Part shown: positions 1 through 5,860 of the stretch, piece after piece
Position numbering within the stretch: the stretch's first letter is position 1
Layout: each line of letters begins with the position of its first letter
NCBI GenBank assembly: GCA_946478915.1
Contig: CAMLER010000160.1
Coordinates: 1 to 9,472, forward strand
Origin: an uncultured Chryseolinea sp.
GTDB taxonomy: Bacteria; Bacteroidota; Bacteroidia; Cytophagales; Cyclobacteriaceae
DNA: 9,472 bases
Reading direction: 5' to 3'
The notes under the pieces: model-generated
What the model saw: only the letters and a program-made list of their open reading frames with translations
The model's database searches: none
Told to the model about the DNA's origin: nothing
Translations under genes and position numbers: made by a program

Positions 1-571
1 TCGCCGACTTTTTTGTAGTGCTCCGGGCATTGGCCTCTTTCGTTTTTAAAAAGTTAGCATCGTTAACTGCGCGCGAAGATTTTTTCAGTCGGATCAATTC
101 ATTCAGCGTCTCCAATTTCAAATGCTGCAACCAGCGAGCGTGCATTTCTTTTTCATCAGCAGGCCATTCCGGATTGCTGTAGTAAAATTCATTTGTGGTG
201 AAATCAAATGGTTTAGCCGTTTGTTGCTCGATAATGGTTTGCGCTGTTCGGAGGTTTTTGGCAAGACGCTTCGTAACTTCAGGCAAGAGCTGCCAGGATG
301 ACCCGTTTAATTCGTCATCGATCATATTTCTATACGCTGAGATCTGAGCTATATCCTGCTGGGAAAAGTAATGGCGATTGGGATCCAGCTGTTTTAAGAA
401 AAGGTCGAATGCGTCTCTTGAAAATGCATCGTCCATAGGCCGGGGACTGACGTGATGCTCCAACAAGTTCTTTTTAAACTGTGCTGCCTCTTGCTGCACG
501 GAAACCAGTGATTGTGCGTGCGTAGCAATAGCAATGATTACCAACAAAACATTAAAAAAACTACGCAACAT
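1..571 (-). CDS. prc: Tail-specific (C-terminal processing) protease, Prc/CtpA family, N-terminal part
   Basis: Partial gene: 190 codons are visible from the ATG at 571, and the rest lies beyond the left edge. Residues 1-20 look like a signal peptide (MLRSFF, hydrophobic VLLVIIAIA, then THAQ), so the product should be exported to the periplasm. Residues 36-80 match the N-terminal domain that precedes the PDZ and S41 Ser/Lys protease domains in E. coli Prc (Tsp). Key stretches are LLEHHVSPRPMDDAF and FLKQLDPNRHYFSQQDI, the latter being the typical 'LDP..xYF.Q.DI' signature. The PDZ and catalytic domains are not in view, so catalytic competence cannot be judged. Family members degrade periplasmic proteins or trim C-termini. 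The gene is divergent from the AlkD-like gene across 54 bp. The family call is fairly sure; the exact ortholog is an inference. Confidence 0.82.
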   Translation of the reverse strand, partial: MLRSFFNVLLVIIAIATHAQSLVSVQQEAAQFKKNLLEHHVSPRPMDDAFSRDAFDLFLKQLDPNRHYFSQQDIAQISAYRNMIDDELNGSSWQLLPEVTKRLAKNLRTAQTIIEQQTAKPFDFTTNEFYYSNPEWPADEKEMHARWLQHLKLETLNELIRLKKSSRAVNDANFLKTKEANARSTTKKSA

Positions 572-625
572 TGGATTTAATACGACTCCGGATTATACTC
601 GCCTAATTTAAACTATTTCAAGTAT
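572..625. promoter_or_regulatory. Divergent intergenic spacer between the protease and AlkD-like genes
   Basis: This 54-bp AT-rich spacer must hold the start signals of at least one of the two divergent genes. I found no convincing Bacteroidota promoter (TTG, about 20 bp, TAnnTTTG) on either strand, and no Shine-Dalgarno sequence before either ATG. The assignment rests on gene orientation alone. Confidence 0.35.
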
Positions 626-1354
626 ATGAAAAGCCCGTTTCACCGCGAGATTCTTCGACAAATCAAAGAAAAATCGGGCAAACCAACCCAGCATACATAC
701 CTTGACAACTACTTAGGTAATCAGCATCCGCGTTACGCAATAAGCGCCGGGCTTCTTCGGAGCATTGCAAAACAATGGATAAAATCCCACGCAGATCTCG
801 GCGCTGAAGAATTTGCTGCTGTCCTGGATGACCTGATCCACGGGGAATCGTCGACGGAAAAATGGATGGCCGGGCTCCTGCTTGACTATTCCAAAAAAGA
901 GCAACGCACATTTGACCCTAAGGTGTTTGATAAATGGTTGGAGCAGCTTGAGGGTTGGGCTGAAATTGATGCAGTATGCACCAGTAAGTACACCAGAACA
1001 GAAATTGTAAACCAATGGGTAAAGTGGAAACCACTTTTGATTAAATTTTCGAAGAGTAAGAACGTTAGCAAGCGACGTGCATCAATCGTATTCTTCTGTT
1101 CGCCCTTGAGTCAATTTGAAGATGCGGATCTTTCGCAGGTAGCCTTGGAAAATGTGGATCGTCTCAAATCGGAAAAAAGCGTCCTGATTACGAAGGCGAT
1201 TTCGTGGATCCTCCGCAGCATGATAAAACATAACAGGTCAAGTGTCGAGAAATTCTTAAAGGAAAAAGGGCCGGAGCTGCCAAGGATCGCAGTTAGGGAA
1301 ACTATGGTAAAACTCGAAACGGGAAGGAAGACAAAATCGAAAGAAAAGAAATGA
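626..1354 (+). CDS. AlkD-like DNA alkylation repair protein (HEAT-like repeat DNA glycosylase family)
   Basis: 242 aa, about the length of Bacillus cereus AlkD. That family removes bulky or cationic alkylated bases (N3- and N7-alkylpurines) through an all-helical HEAT-like solenoid. Residues important in AlkD can be placed: W111 and D115 in GWAEIDAV match AlkD Trp109 and Asp113 with the same spacing, R151 in SKRRASI matches Arg148, and W194 in KAISWILRSM matches Trp187. The catalytic Asp and the DNA-contacting aromatic cage therefore look intact, and activity is plausible. The C-terminus is a basic Lys-rich tail (from about residue 233). The start is the first ATG of the frame and has no Shine-Dalgarno sequence. 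It is convergent with the beta-helix gene, and the two stop codons are 6 bp apart. The protein is cytoplasmic, with no signal peptide. Confidence 0.85.
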   Translation: MKSPFHREILRQIKEKSGKPTQHTYLDNYLGNQHPRYAISAGLLRSIAKQWIKSHADLGAEEFAAVLDDLIHGESSTEKWMAGLLLDYSKKEQRTFDPKVFDKWLEQLEGWAEIDAVCTSKYTRTEIVNQWVKWKPLLIKFSKSKNVSKRRASIVFFCSPLSQFEDADLSQVALENVDRLKSEKSVLITKAISWILRSMIKHNRSSVEKFLKEKGPELPRIAVRETMVKLETGRKTKSKEKK

Positions 1355-1360
1355 TCGGAT

Positions 1361-3262
1361 CTATTTTCTTGGTCCATATTGTGGAGAGGGATGTCCCGCT
1401 TCCAACGCACCAATATCAGGAGCCTTGCCGGAAAAATTATCATTGATATTGGGTAGAATTACCCCCGCGTCTATCGCTTTGCTCTTAGGCCTTAGCCTGA
1501 AATCAGCACCATCGATCGGATAAATCAGACCCTTTTGTGAATCATCGGGCATCTGTACATTCATAAGGTCCAAATGGTTTACTTCTATGCCGTGCCGTTC
1601 AAACCCTGTCGATTTTCTGAAATCTTTCAAGGTGTTATACTCTAGGAATTTCAGTTGTTTTTCATCCACATGATTTAATGAATCGTGTGAAGGGTATCGC
1701 CATCGAAAATTCGCTTTGCTGCCGTCCTTTTTACCATATCCATTATAGTCGAGGGAACTATACGTGGTGAATGTTGTGCCTGAAAGGATCGGCCTTCTTT
1801 TATCCCAACCGAGAAACAAATTATTTCTGAAATGACCGTTTGAAAAATTTGCAATCCCGACATCTGCAATAAATGTGTTATGGTATGTAAAAATGCCGGA
1901 AGGCCTAACCGTATATTTCAGAGCAGTACCCGGAACGTTGTAACAGATATTTCTAATGAAATACACAGGTCCGCCAAAAATTGGTTGTGCGCTCAATGCC
2001 GCGTGATACGCGTTAAATCCTCTGTTTTCAAATACCCGTATGTTATGGACGCCGCCATCTGCTTCAATGAAATCATCGGCCATGTTAAAGATATCATTTC
2101 GATAAAAATCAATAGAGCTACAGAGCGGCTTTCCCTCCTCGGGGAGTCCATGTGTATCAACGCAGATGCCATCATGGAAATGAGAGATAGAGTTATGACA
2201 AACCACATGACTTTGTCCATAAACTTTGATCGCGTAATAAGACGTTAGCGGCGACGGATGTTCCAAACCATACCAACCTACCAACGTATCAGGGTCATGA
2301 CGACCGATCATTACATTGTCCGCAATATAGAAATCCCGGGAGTCAGCATTGTAGGTCACGACACCGATTCCGATGTCTTCCATCCTGCAATTTTTAACTG
2401 TCAAACCACTTGATCCCATCACCCGCTTCAGCCCGGCATAGAAAGCTATATCTGTATTACGGATTGTGAGGCCTTCAAAATAATGGTAGTCTGCGGCCAT
2501 TACATCGAAAAGGCGGTAGGCACCATCGCCATCAAAAATCGCTTCACCATCGCCTGCAGCTTTTATTGTAATGGGTTTATCCGGTGTTCCTTTTTGCGTT
2601 AACACATAAGCGCCGTGAAAATCCAGCGCCAGGGAATCTGCATATTTCAGACGATTGCCCTTGTAAAGTCCCGCATGAACCATGATAATATCGCCTGCTC
2701 GTACGCGCGGCTCTGGCACATTCCACCAGTCGCCAGTATTGCCTCCACCATAGTAAGCTTCGTTCAAACCGGTAAAGGCGGGTCTTTCTTTTTTTCCTTT
2801 AAATCCCGGCGGGTATACATGATACACATTTCCCTTTTCATAAGGCTGCGGTTCTTCCTTAGTTCGAAAGCTCACAATTTGTTCTGTCCGGCCCTCGACT
2901 CCATCGGGATCGCTGAGTTTCAATTGGCACTCATAATTTGTTCCCGGATCCAGGTTAAAGAGACTGCCAGCGAACATATGAGGTGTCGTGTAGACCCATG
3001 GTTGTTCATGACCGTAAATCTTCTCTCCGCCAATTCGCAGCAGCGGCAATCCATCTTTCCACGATAGGTCTCCCACTTTTCGAAAGGCGACAGCGACAGA
3101 TGCATTGCGGTTTACATCGCCTTCTATTTTCCATTGAAAGCCTGCGCAGATCAATGTCGGTGGTTCTACAACGACGTCACCCGCACGCGTAGATTTTTCA
3201 GTTGACTGAGCATAAGAAAATAACCCAAGCAGATTTACGAAAATCAAATGGACGTAGCGCAT
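1361..3262 (-). CDS. Secreted right-handed parallel beta-helix protein with N-terminal FN3-like domain
   Basis: 633 aa. Residues 1-20 form a signal peptide ending in SYAQS. Residues about 32-135 look like a fibronectin III-like domain, with a GSLFNLDPGTNYECQLKL stretch typical of the F-strand. From about residue 185 the protein shows a beta-helix onset (AGDIIMVHAGLYKG, then TPDKPITIKAAGDGEAIFDG). Repeated helix coils with NN/RN turns follow up to about residue 485, and the closing segment DFRLRPKSKAIDAG...APDIGALEAG at 587-623 is common in secreted beta-helix proteins of the pectate-lyase-like superfamily. It probably binds or cleaves a polysaccharide outside the inner membrane, but I could not assign a catalytic triad or a polysaccharide lyase family. 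No SusC/SusD genes or glycoside hydrolases are in view, so it is not visibly part of a utilisation locus. The start at 3262 is chosen because it gives the signal peptide. Confidence 0.78.
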   Translation of the reverse strand: MRYVHLIFVNLLGLFSYAQSTEKSTRAGDVVVEPPTLICAGFQWKIEGDVNRNASVAVAFRKVGDLSWKDGLPLLRIGGEKIYGHEQPWVYTTPHMFAGSLFNLDPGTNYECQLKLSDPDGVEGRTEQIVSFRTKEEPQPYEKGNVYHVYPPGFKGKKERPAFTGLNEAYYGGGNTGDWWNVPEPRVRAGDIIMVHAGLYKGNRLKYADSLALDFHGAYVLTQKGTPDKPITIKAAGDGEAIFDGDGAYRLFDVMAADYHYFEGLTIRNTDIAFYAGLKRVMGSSGLTVKNCRMEDIGIGVVTYNADSRDFYIADNVMIGRHDPDTLVGWYGLEHPSPLTSYYAIKVYGQSHVVCHNSISHFHDGICVDTHGLPEEGKPLCSSIDFYRNDIFNMADDFIEADGGVHNIRVFENRGFNAYHAALSAQPIFGGPVYFIRNICYNVPGTALKYTVRPSGIFTYHNTFIADVGIANFSNGHFRNNLFLGWDKRRPILSGTTFTTYSSLDYNGYGKKDGSKANFRWRYPSHDSLNHVDEKQLKFLEYNTLKDFRKSTGFERHGIEVNHLDLMNVQMPDDSQKGLIYPIDGADFRLRPKSKAIDAGVILPNINDNFSGKAPDIGALEAGHPSPQYGPRK

Positions 3263-3375
3263 CTGACAAATTTAGATTCGTTTAAGACTTCACAGCACCC
3301 GTACAAATAAAATCGGGTTATTATCGTGATGAATTATCAATTCTGATAGTCCTATTGTGTCAAGTTATGAGAAAA

Positions 3376-3396
3376 GGAATAGGGAATAAGGAATAA
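3376..3396. repeat. Three tandem heptamers GGAATA(A/G)
   Basis: Three adjacent copies, GGAATAG, GGAATAA and GGAATAA, are followed by GG. They lie 17 bp before the first AGCTGACAGC arm. No function can be read from the sequence; slippage-type repeat variation is possible. Confidence 0.7.
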
Positions 3397-3412
3397 GGTG
3401 GGATTAACTATC

Positions 3413-3430
3413 AGCTGACAGCATTCAGCT
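3413..3430. repeat. Inverted repeat AGCTGA-6-TCAGCT
   Basis: A perfect 6-bp stem with loop CAGCAT. Its first ten bases, AGCTGACAGC (3413-3422), are identical to the right arm of the hairpin at 3571-3580 and are the reverse complement of its left arm at 3558-3567. Confidence 0.7.
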
Positions 3431-3557
3431 CTGCCAACGACACGTACTTTTAGTGATAGGGTTTGGTCGCGTACCGAGAGTGGAAAATTGAAGCATGCAA
3501 CATTGGAAGATTTCTGCAACAGGGTGAATGTCTATCGGCCGCAGACAAAAGCTGTTG

Positions 3558-3580
3558 GCTGTCAGCTGTAAGCTGACAGC
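3558..3580. repeat. Strong inverted repeat GCTGTCAGCT-3-AGCTGACAGC
   Basis: A perfect 10-bp stem with loop GTA (3568-3570). It is not an obvious intrinsic terminator, because no gene runs into it from the left and the T-rich stretch after it is interrupted. Together with the matching arm at 3413-3422 it brackets about 150 bp, which suggests a dispersed intergenic repeat or a decayed small element. That reading is an inference. Confidence 0.8.
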
Positions 3581-3778
3581 TTCTGTATCTTTTTATCCCT
3601 GAATTGTAGACTTTTTCCATACTTTTTTGTGATTGGCATCCATCACCATTTTTACAAGTATCTATTAATCAATACGTTACAAGGTGTTCAGATTCGGGTA
3701 CGTTCTTTCGTTTAAGGAGCACGGAGACGATTAAGACTTCAAAAAAATAAAATGTTAAATCTTAAAAAACTAAACACC

Positions 3779-4108
3779 ATGAAAAAGTTATTGTTAGCAT
3801 TCGCATTTATGACAGCTGGATCTGTCGCAGTTCTTGCACAAGATACAGCATCAGTAGCTAGCCCTGCTCCTGCAACTGAAATGAGCCAAGATCAGGACGG
3901 ACAAGCTATCGCAGCTAGTGAACTTCCTGCTTCTATTCAATCAGCTTTGCAAGGTCAGGATTATTCTGGCTGGACAGTAGGAAATGCAATGAAGAAAGAA
4001 AAAGATGGCAAGACTTTCTATGCTGTTGAATTATCCAATGGTGCTGAAACCAAGAAGGTAAAATTCGACGCTGACGGAAATGTTGTCAAGGAAAAGGATA
4101 AAGAATAA
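3779..4108 (+). CDS. Small secreted PepSY-like protein
   Basis: 109 aa. The start at 3779 gives a clean signal peptide (MKKLLLAFAFMTAGSVAVLAQ, cut before DTAS). An in-frame ATG at 3752 would add nine residues (MLNLKKLNT) ahead of the signal and is less likely. After a low-complexity Ala/Ser/Pro/Thr/Gln linker (mature start to about residue 45), the C-terminal part resembles the PepSY-like (DUF2874-type) fold of Bacteroidota periplasmic proteins: ELPASIQSALQGQDYSGW, then GKTFYAVELSNGAETKKVKFDADGNVV. A single domain is present, where many relatives have two. The role of the family is unsettled; binding or modulation at the cell envelope is an inference. The leader before 3779 is A-rich with no Shine-Dalgarno sequence. 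The gene is followed by two stem-loops, the second a shared bidirectional terminator. Confidence 0.82.
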   Translation: MKKLLLAFAFMTAGSVAVLAQDTASVASPAPATEMSQDQDGQAIAASELPASIQSALQGQDYSGWTVGNAMKKEKDGKTFYAVELSNGAETKKVKFDADGNVVKEKDKE

Positions 4109-4126
4109 CTATCTTCACAATAGTTA
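4106..4126 (+). other. Stem-loop at the stop codon of the PepSY-like gene
   Basis: TAACTAT pairs with ATAGTTA (7 bp) around the loop CTTCACA. The left arm begins with the TAA stop codon of the PepSY-like gene. It lies just before the stronger terminator hairpin and may protect or help terminate the transcript. Confidence 0.5.
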
Positions 4127-4160
4127 AAAAAAGGGGTGCTATAAAAGCACCTCTTTTTTT
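4126..4160. terminator. Bidirectional intrinsic terminator shared by two convergent genes
   Basis: The arm GGGGTGCT (4133-4140) pairs with AGCACCTC (4146-4153) across loop ATAAA, with one G-U pair. Seven A stand before it (4126-4132) and seven T after it (4154-4160), so it works in both directions: for the PepSY-like gene on plus and the AhpD-like gene on minus. The last codons and stop of the AhpD-like gene (to 4139) lie inside the structure. Confidence 0.85.
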
Positions 4161-4624
4161 GTTTCGATTGATTCCAGTTGATAGCTCCCCGGAATGTTCC
4201 CAAATGTTATTGAAAGTCGATTCCACGAATTGATCTGACAGATGGCTAACACGAAGTTTGCAATTTCCTGCTTCGAAAAATGTTTAGCCATAATATCGTA
4301 TGCCCTTTCAACCTCTTCAGGTTCTTTCTCAGAAATTTTTGTCAGCGTGTCGGTCAGGTTTAGAACAGCTTTTTCCTGTTCAGTATAAACCGGTGATTCC
4401 TTCCAGGCTGGTAGCAGGTATAGTCGCTGAGCGGTTTCTCCAAGCTTTGTCGATTCCTTGTAATGCATATCGAGGCAATAGCCGCACCCGTTTATCTGTG
4501 ATGCGCGCATCTTTATAAGACCTATGAAAGGATGGAGTACTGTTTTCTTCAAGTACACCTCAATATTCTTCATCAGTGGGTACAAGCCCTCGGGGAATTC
4601 GGCAAAAGTTATTCTAGGTTCCAT
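4139..4624 (-). CDS. AhpD-like / carboxymuconolactone decarboxylase family protein
   Basis: 161 aa, single domain. The signature RASQINGCGYCLDMH contains the redox pair C47 and C50 and the histidine H54, with the CxxCxxxH spacing of AhpD (Cys130, Cys133, His137 in M. tuberculosis). Such proteins are alkylhydroperoxidase-like disulfide reductases or peroxidases, and are often targets of ECF41 sigma factors. One oddity is that position 35, twelve residues before C47, is Gly. The family usually has a proton-relay Glu there (Glu118 in AhpD), and AhpD His132 corresponds to Tyr49. The codon is GGT, so it is not a one-base variant of GAA. The gene lies downstream of the sigma factor on the same strand (55 bp) with its own promoter-like element at 4652-4678. 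Its 3' end runs into the shared terminator. The substrate is unknown. Confidence 0.88.
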   Translation of the reverse strand: MEPRITFAEFPEGLYPLMKNIEVYLKKTVLHPFIGLIKMRASQINGCGYCLDMHYKESTKLGETAQRLYLLPAWKESPVYTEQEKAVLNLTDTLTKISEKEPEEVERAYDIMAKHFSKQEIANFVLAICQINSWNRLSITFGNIPGSYQLESIETKKEVLL

Positions 4625-4651
4625 TGTTTGTTAATTTTAGTTCTCCCTTAA

Positions 4652-4678
4652 GACAACTTATGCCAGGGCCGCGTGACA
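4652..4678 (-). promoter_or_regulatory. Candidate ECF41-type promoter of the AhpD-like gene
   Basis: Read on the minus strand: TGTCACG (4678-4672), 16 bp, TGTC (4655-4652), ending 27 nt before the ATG. It begins 1 nt after the stop codon of the sigma gene. It resembles the promoter reported for ECF41 sigma factors (a TGTCACA-type -35 and a CGTC-type -10, from memory). An identical bipartite element precedes the sigma gene. Confidence 0.72.
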
Positions 4679-4679
4679 C

Positions 4680-5561
4680 CTATGATAATTTTAGCAGCTT
4701 AAGTTTGTCAGGATTTACAACAATGAATACCTGTTGAACGACATCATCTCTTATATCGAAAATAATGCATCTGAATATTTTGCCGTTTAAGGTAAATACA
4801 ATCGCGGGATGATAATTTATTTCCACTATTTGCCATTCCGCGCCTTCCGGATAGTATTTGCCATAAACAGCTTTGAGGAATTTGGAAACACGATCCTGTC
4901 CCGTCAACATGTTGCGCGCCGCTTTCACTTTGCCACCATCTGACATGCACTGTACATCCTTGCTAAGAAGAAGCTTGGTCCGCGGGATGTCTGATTTCGA
5001 AATTGCCTCAACGAGGTCTTCAAGGAACGGTACACTTTTCGACTTCGGAGGGATAGTCGTTGTTTTCTGATGAGAAATTTTTTCTTTTGCCCGTTTTAAC
5101 AGTTGACGGGAATGATCCACTTTAATCCCAAGTATCTCGCTGATCTCCTCATGCTCAAAGTCAAATGTTTCCTTTAAAATAAAGACTGCGCGCTCTTTTG
5201 CATTAAGTCGCTCAAGTAATACCAACAATGAATAGTGAAGTATTTTTTTTTGATCTACGTCGCGATAAATACTGTCTTCCGTTAGAATGGGTGTAGGGAG
5301 CCATCGGCCGCGATAATCTTCCATTCTGGTGCGCAATAATTTCTTTTCATTAATTGAACGGTTGATGACTGCGCGAATGAGGTAGTGCTTCGGGTTTTCG
5401 ACGGCGGGGTTGGAAACGAGAAGATATTTGGTCAGGACTTCCTGCACAATGTCTTCCGCCGCCATAAAATCGCCAGTAATATTATAGGCAAAGGGCAACA
5501 GAATCGCTTTAAATTCTTCAAACCCCGATTTGACCGATAAAAGATCTTTTGTGTGTAGCAT
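4680..5561 (-). CDS. ECF41-type (SigJ-like) RNA polymerase sigma factor with fused SnoaL-like domain
   Basis: 293 aa, much longer than a plain ECF sigma factor. Region sigma2 spans about residues 14-77 (AYNITGDFMAAEDIVQEVLTKYL). A linker carries RGRWLPTPI (85-92), the counterpart of the WLPEP motif of ECF41 proteins. Region sigma4 spans about 108-162 (LNAKERAVFILKETFDFEHEEISEILG, then a basic recognition helix). The C-terminal part (178-293) is SnoaL-like, with SDGGKVKAAR (207-216) for the ECF41 'DGGGK' motif, one Gly short, and NPDKL (283-287). In this group the C-terminal domain replaces a separate anti-sigma factor and tunes activity, and the sigma activates a neighbouring carboxymuconolactone decarboxylase-type, oxidoreductase or epimerase gene. 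Here the AhpD-like gene directly downstream fits exactly. The ATG at 5561 is the first start of the frame, with AGGAG about 14 nt upstream. Confidence 0.92.
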   Translation of the reverse strand: MLHTKDLLSVKSGFEEFKAILLPFAYNITGDFMAAEDIVQEVLTKYLLVSNPAVENPKHYLIRAVINRSINEKKLLRTRMEDYRGRWLPTPILTEDSIYRDVDQKKILHYSLLVLLERLNAKERAVFILKETFDFEHEEISEILGIKVDHSRQLLKRAKEKISHQKTTTIPPKSKSVPFLEDLVEAISKSDIPRTKLLLSKDVQCMSDGGKVKAARNMLTGQDRVSKFLKAVYGKYYPEGAEWQIVEINYHPAIVFTLNGKIFRCIIFDIRDDVVQQVFIVVNPDKLKLLKLS

Positions 5562-5583
5562 AAGGATCCGACTCTCTCCTCAT

Positions 5584-5610
5584 GACAATTTACGCCCTTT
5601 TACCGTGACA
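5584..5610 (-). promoter_or_regulatory. Candidate ECF41-type promoter of the sigma factor gene (autoregulation)
   Basis: Read on the minus strand: TGTCACG (5610-5604), 16 bp, TGTC (5587-5584), ending 22 nt before the sigma ATG. Both boxes and the spacing are identical to the element before the AhpD-like gene. The spacers also share GGC, TAA and a final T next to the second box. This points to self-activation by the sigma factor; that is inferred, not shown. Confidence 0.7.
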
Positions 5611-5656
5611 GAAAATTTGAAATTCCTGCAGATTTCAAGGACCCCTGTGCGAAAAG

Positions 5657-5683
5657 GACGGTTAAAAGGCCTTTTTTGCCGTC
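5657..5683. repeat. Imperfect inverted repeat GACGG...CCGTC with AAAAGGCCTTTT core
   Basis: The outer arms GACGG (5657-5661) and CCGTC (5679-5683) enclose a 12-bp perfect palindrome, AAAAGGCCTTTT (5664-5675). It sits upstream of both the sigma gene (minus) and the small gene (plus). It could be an operator for a dimeric regulator or a chance palindrome; no assignment is made. Confidence 0.5.
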
Positions 5684-5821
5684 AAATGGTTACAATCGGG
5701 TGGTCAATTGTATGTAAGAAACCGGTCTGATTTGCGGGAAATGTTTCCTCAGCTATGGTGCATTCTACCCAGACAAACCGGCGAATTTCATAGAAAAATG
5801 AGGCTGTTCACTGGCATACTT

Positions 5822-5843
5822 TTTCTATTGGGAAAAATAGAAA
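5822..5843 (+). repeat. Inverted repeat TTTCTATT-6-AATAGAAA before the small gene
   Basis: A perfect 8-bp, AT-rich stem with loop GGGAAA. It ends 17 bp before the ATG at 5861. It may be a 5' leader hairpin or operator of the small gene. Confidence 0.5.
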
Positions 5844-5860
5844 CCAATATTCAAAGACAT

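Larger units (their letters stand above)
3263..3778. other. Gene-free stretch with short repeats
   Basis: No convincing coding frame on either strand. It should contain the start signals of the beta-helix gene (left) and the PepSY-like gene (right). Contents are a GGAATA(A/G) tandem repeat at 3376-3396, a hairpin at 3413-3430, and a strong hairpin at 3558-3580 that shares its AGCTGACAGC arm with the first one. The last 40 bases before 3779 are A-rich, as is common for Bacteroidota leaders. I saw no confident TTG/TAnnTTTG promoter. Confidence 0.6.

Noticed and set aside
576..600. TATAAT-like sequence on the minus strand before the protease gene
   Set aside because: Bacteroidota housekeeping promoters do not use the TATAAT type, and no matching upstream box at a sensible distance is seen.
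1880..2248. Open frame of 122 codons on plus inside the beta-helix gene
   Set aside because: It is antisense to a well-supported gene, has no family resemblance, and its composition follows from the opposite strand.
2615..3067. Open frame of 150 codons on plus inside the beta-helix gene
   Set aside because: It is a shadow of the real minus-strand gene, with Cys/Ser-rich implausible protein composition and no leader.
3267..3274. TAAATTTG on the minus strand, a perfect TAnnTTTG box before the beta-helix gene
   Set aside because: It ends 4 nt before the ATG and has no TTG 19-21 bp upstream. A transcript from it would start at or after the start codon and the signal peptide would be lost.
3558..3600. 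Hairpin with nearby T-rich stretch as an intrinsic terminator
   Set aside because: No plus-strand gene runs into it, the T-run is interrupted and not adjacent to the stem, and the arm sequence recurs at 3413, which fits a repeat better.
5708..5860. Upstream extension of the small gene from ATG 5708 or 5798
   Set aside because: The extra residues look arbitrary, and the stretch holds an inverted repeat typical of a leader. The ATG at 5861 gives a compact protein. The 5798 start cannot be fully excluded.
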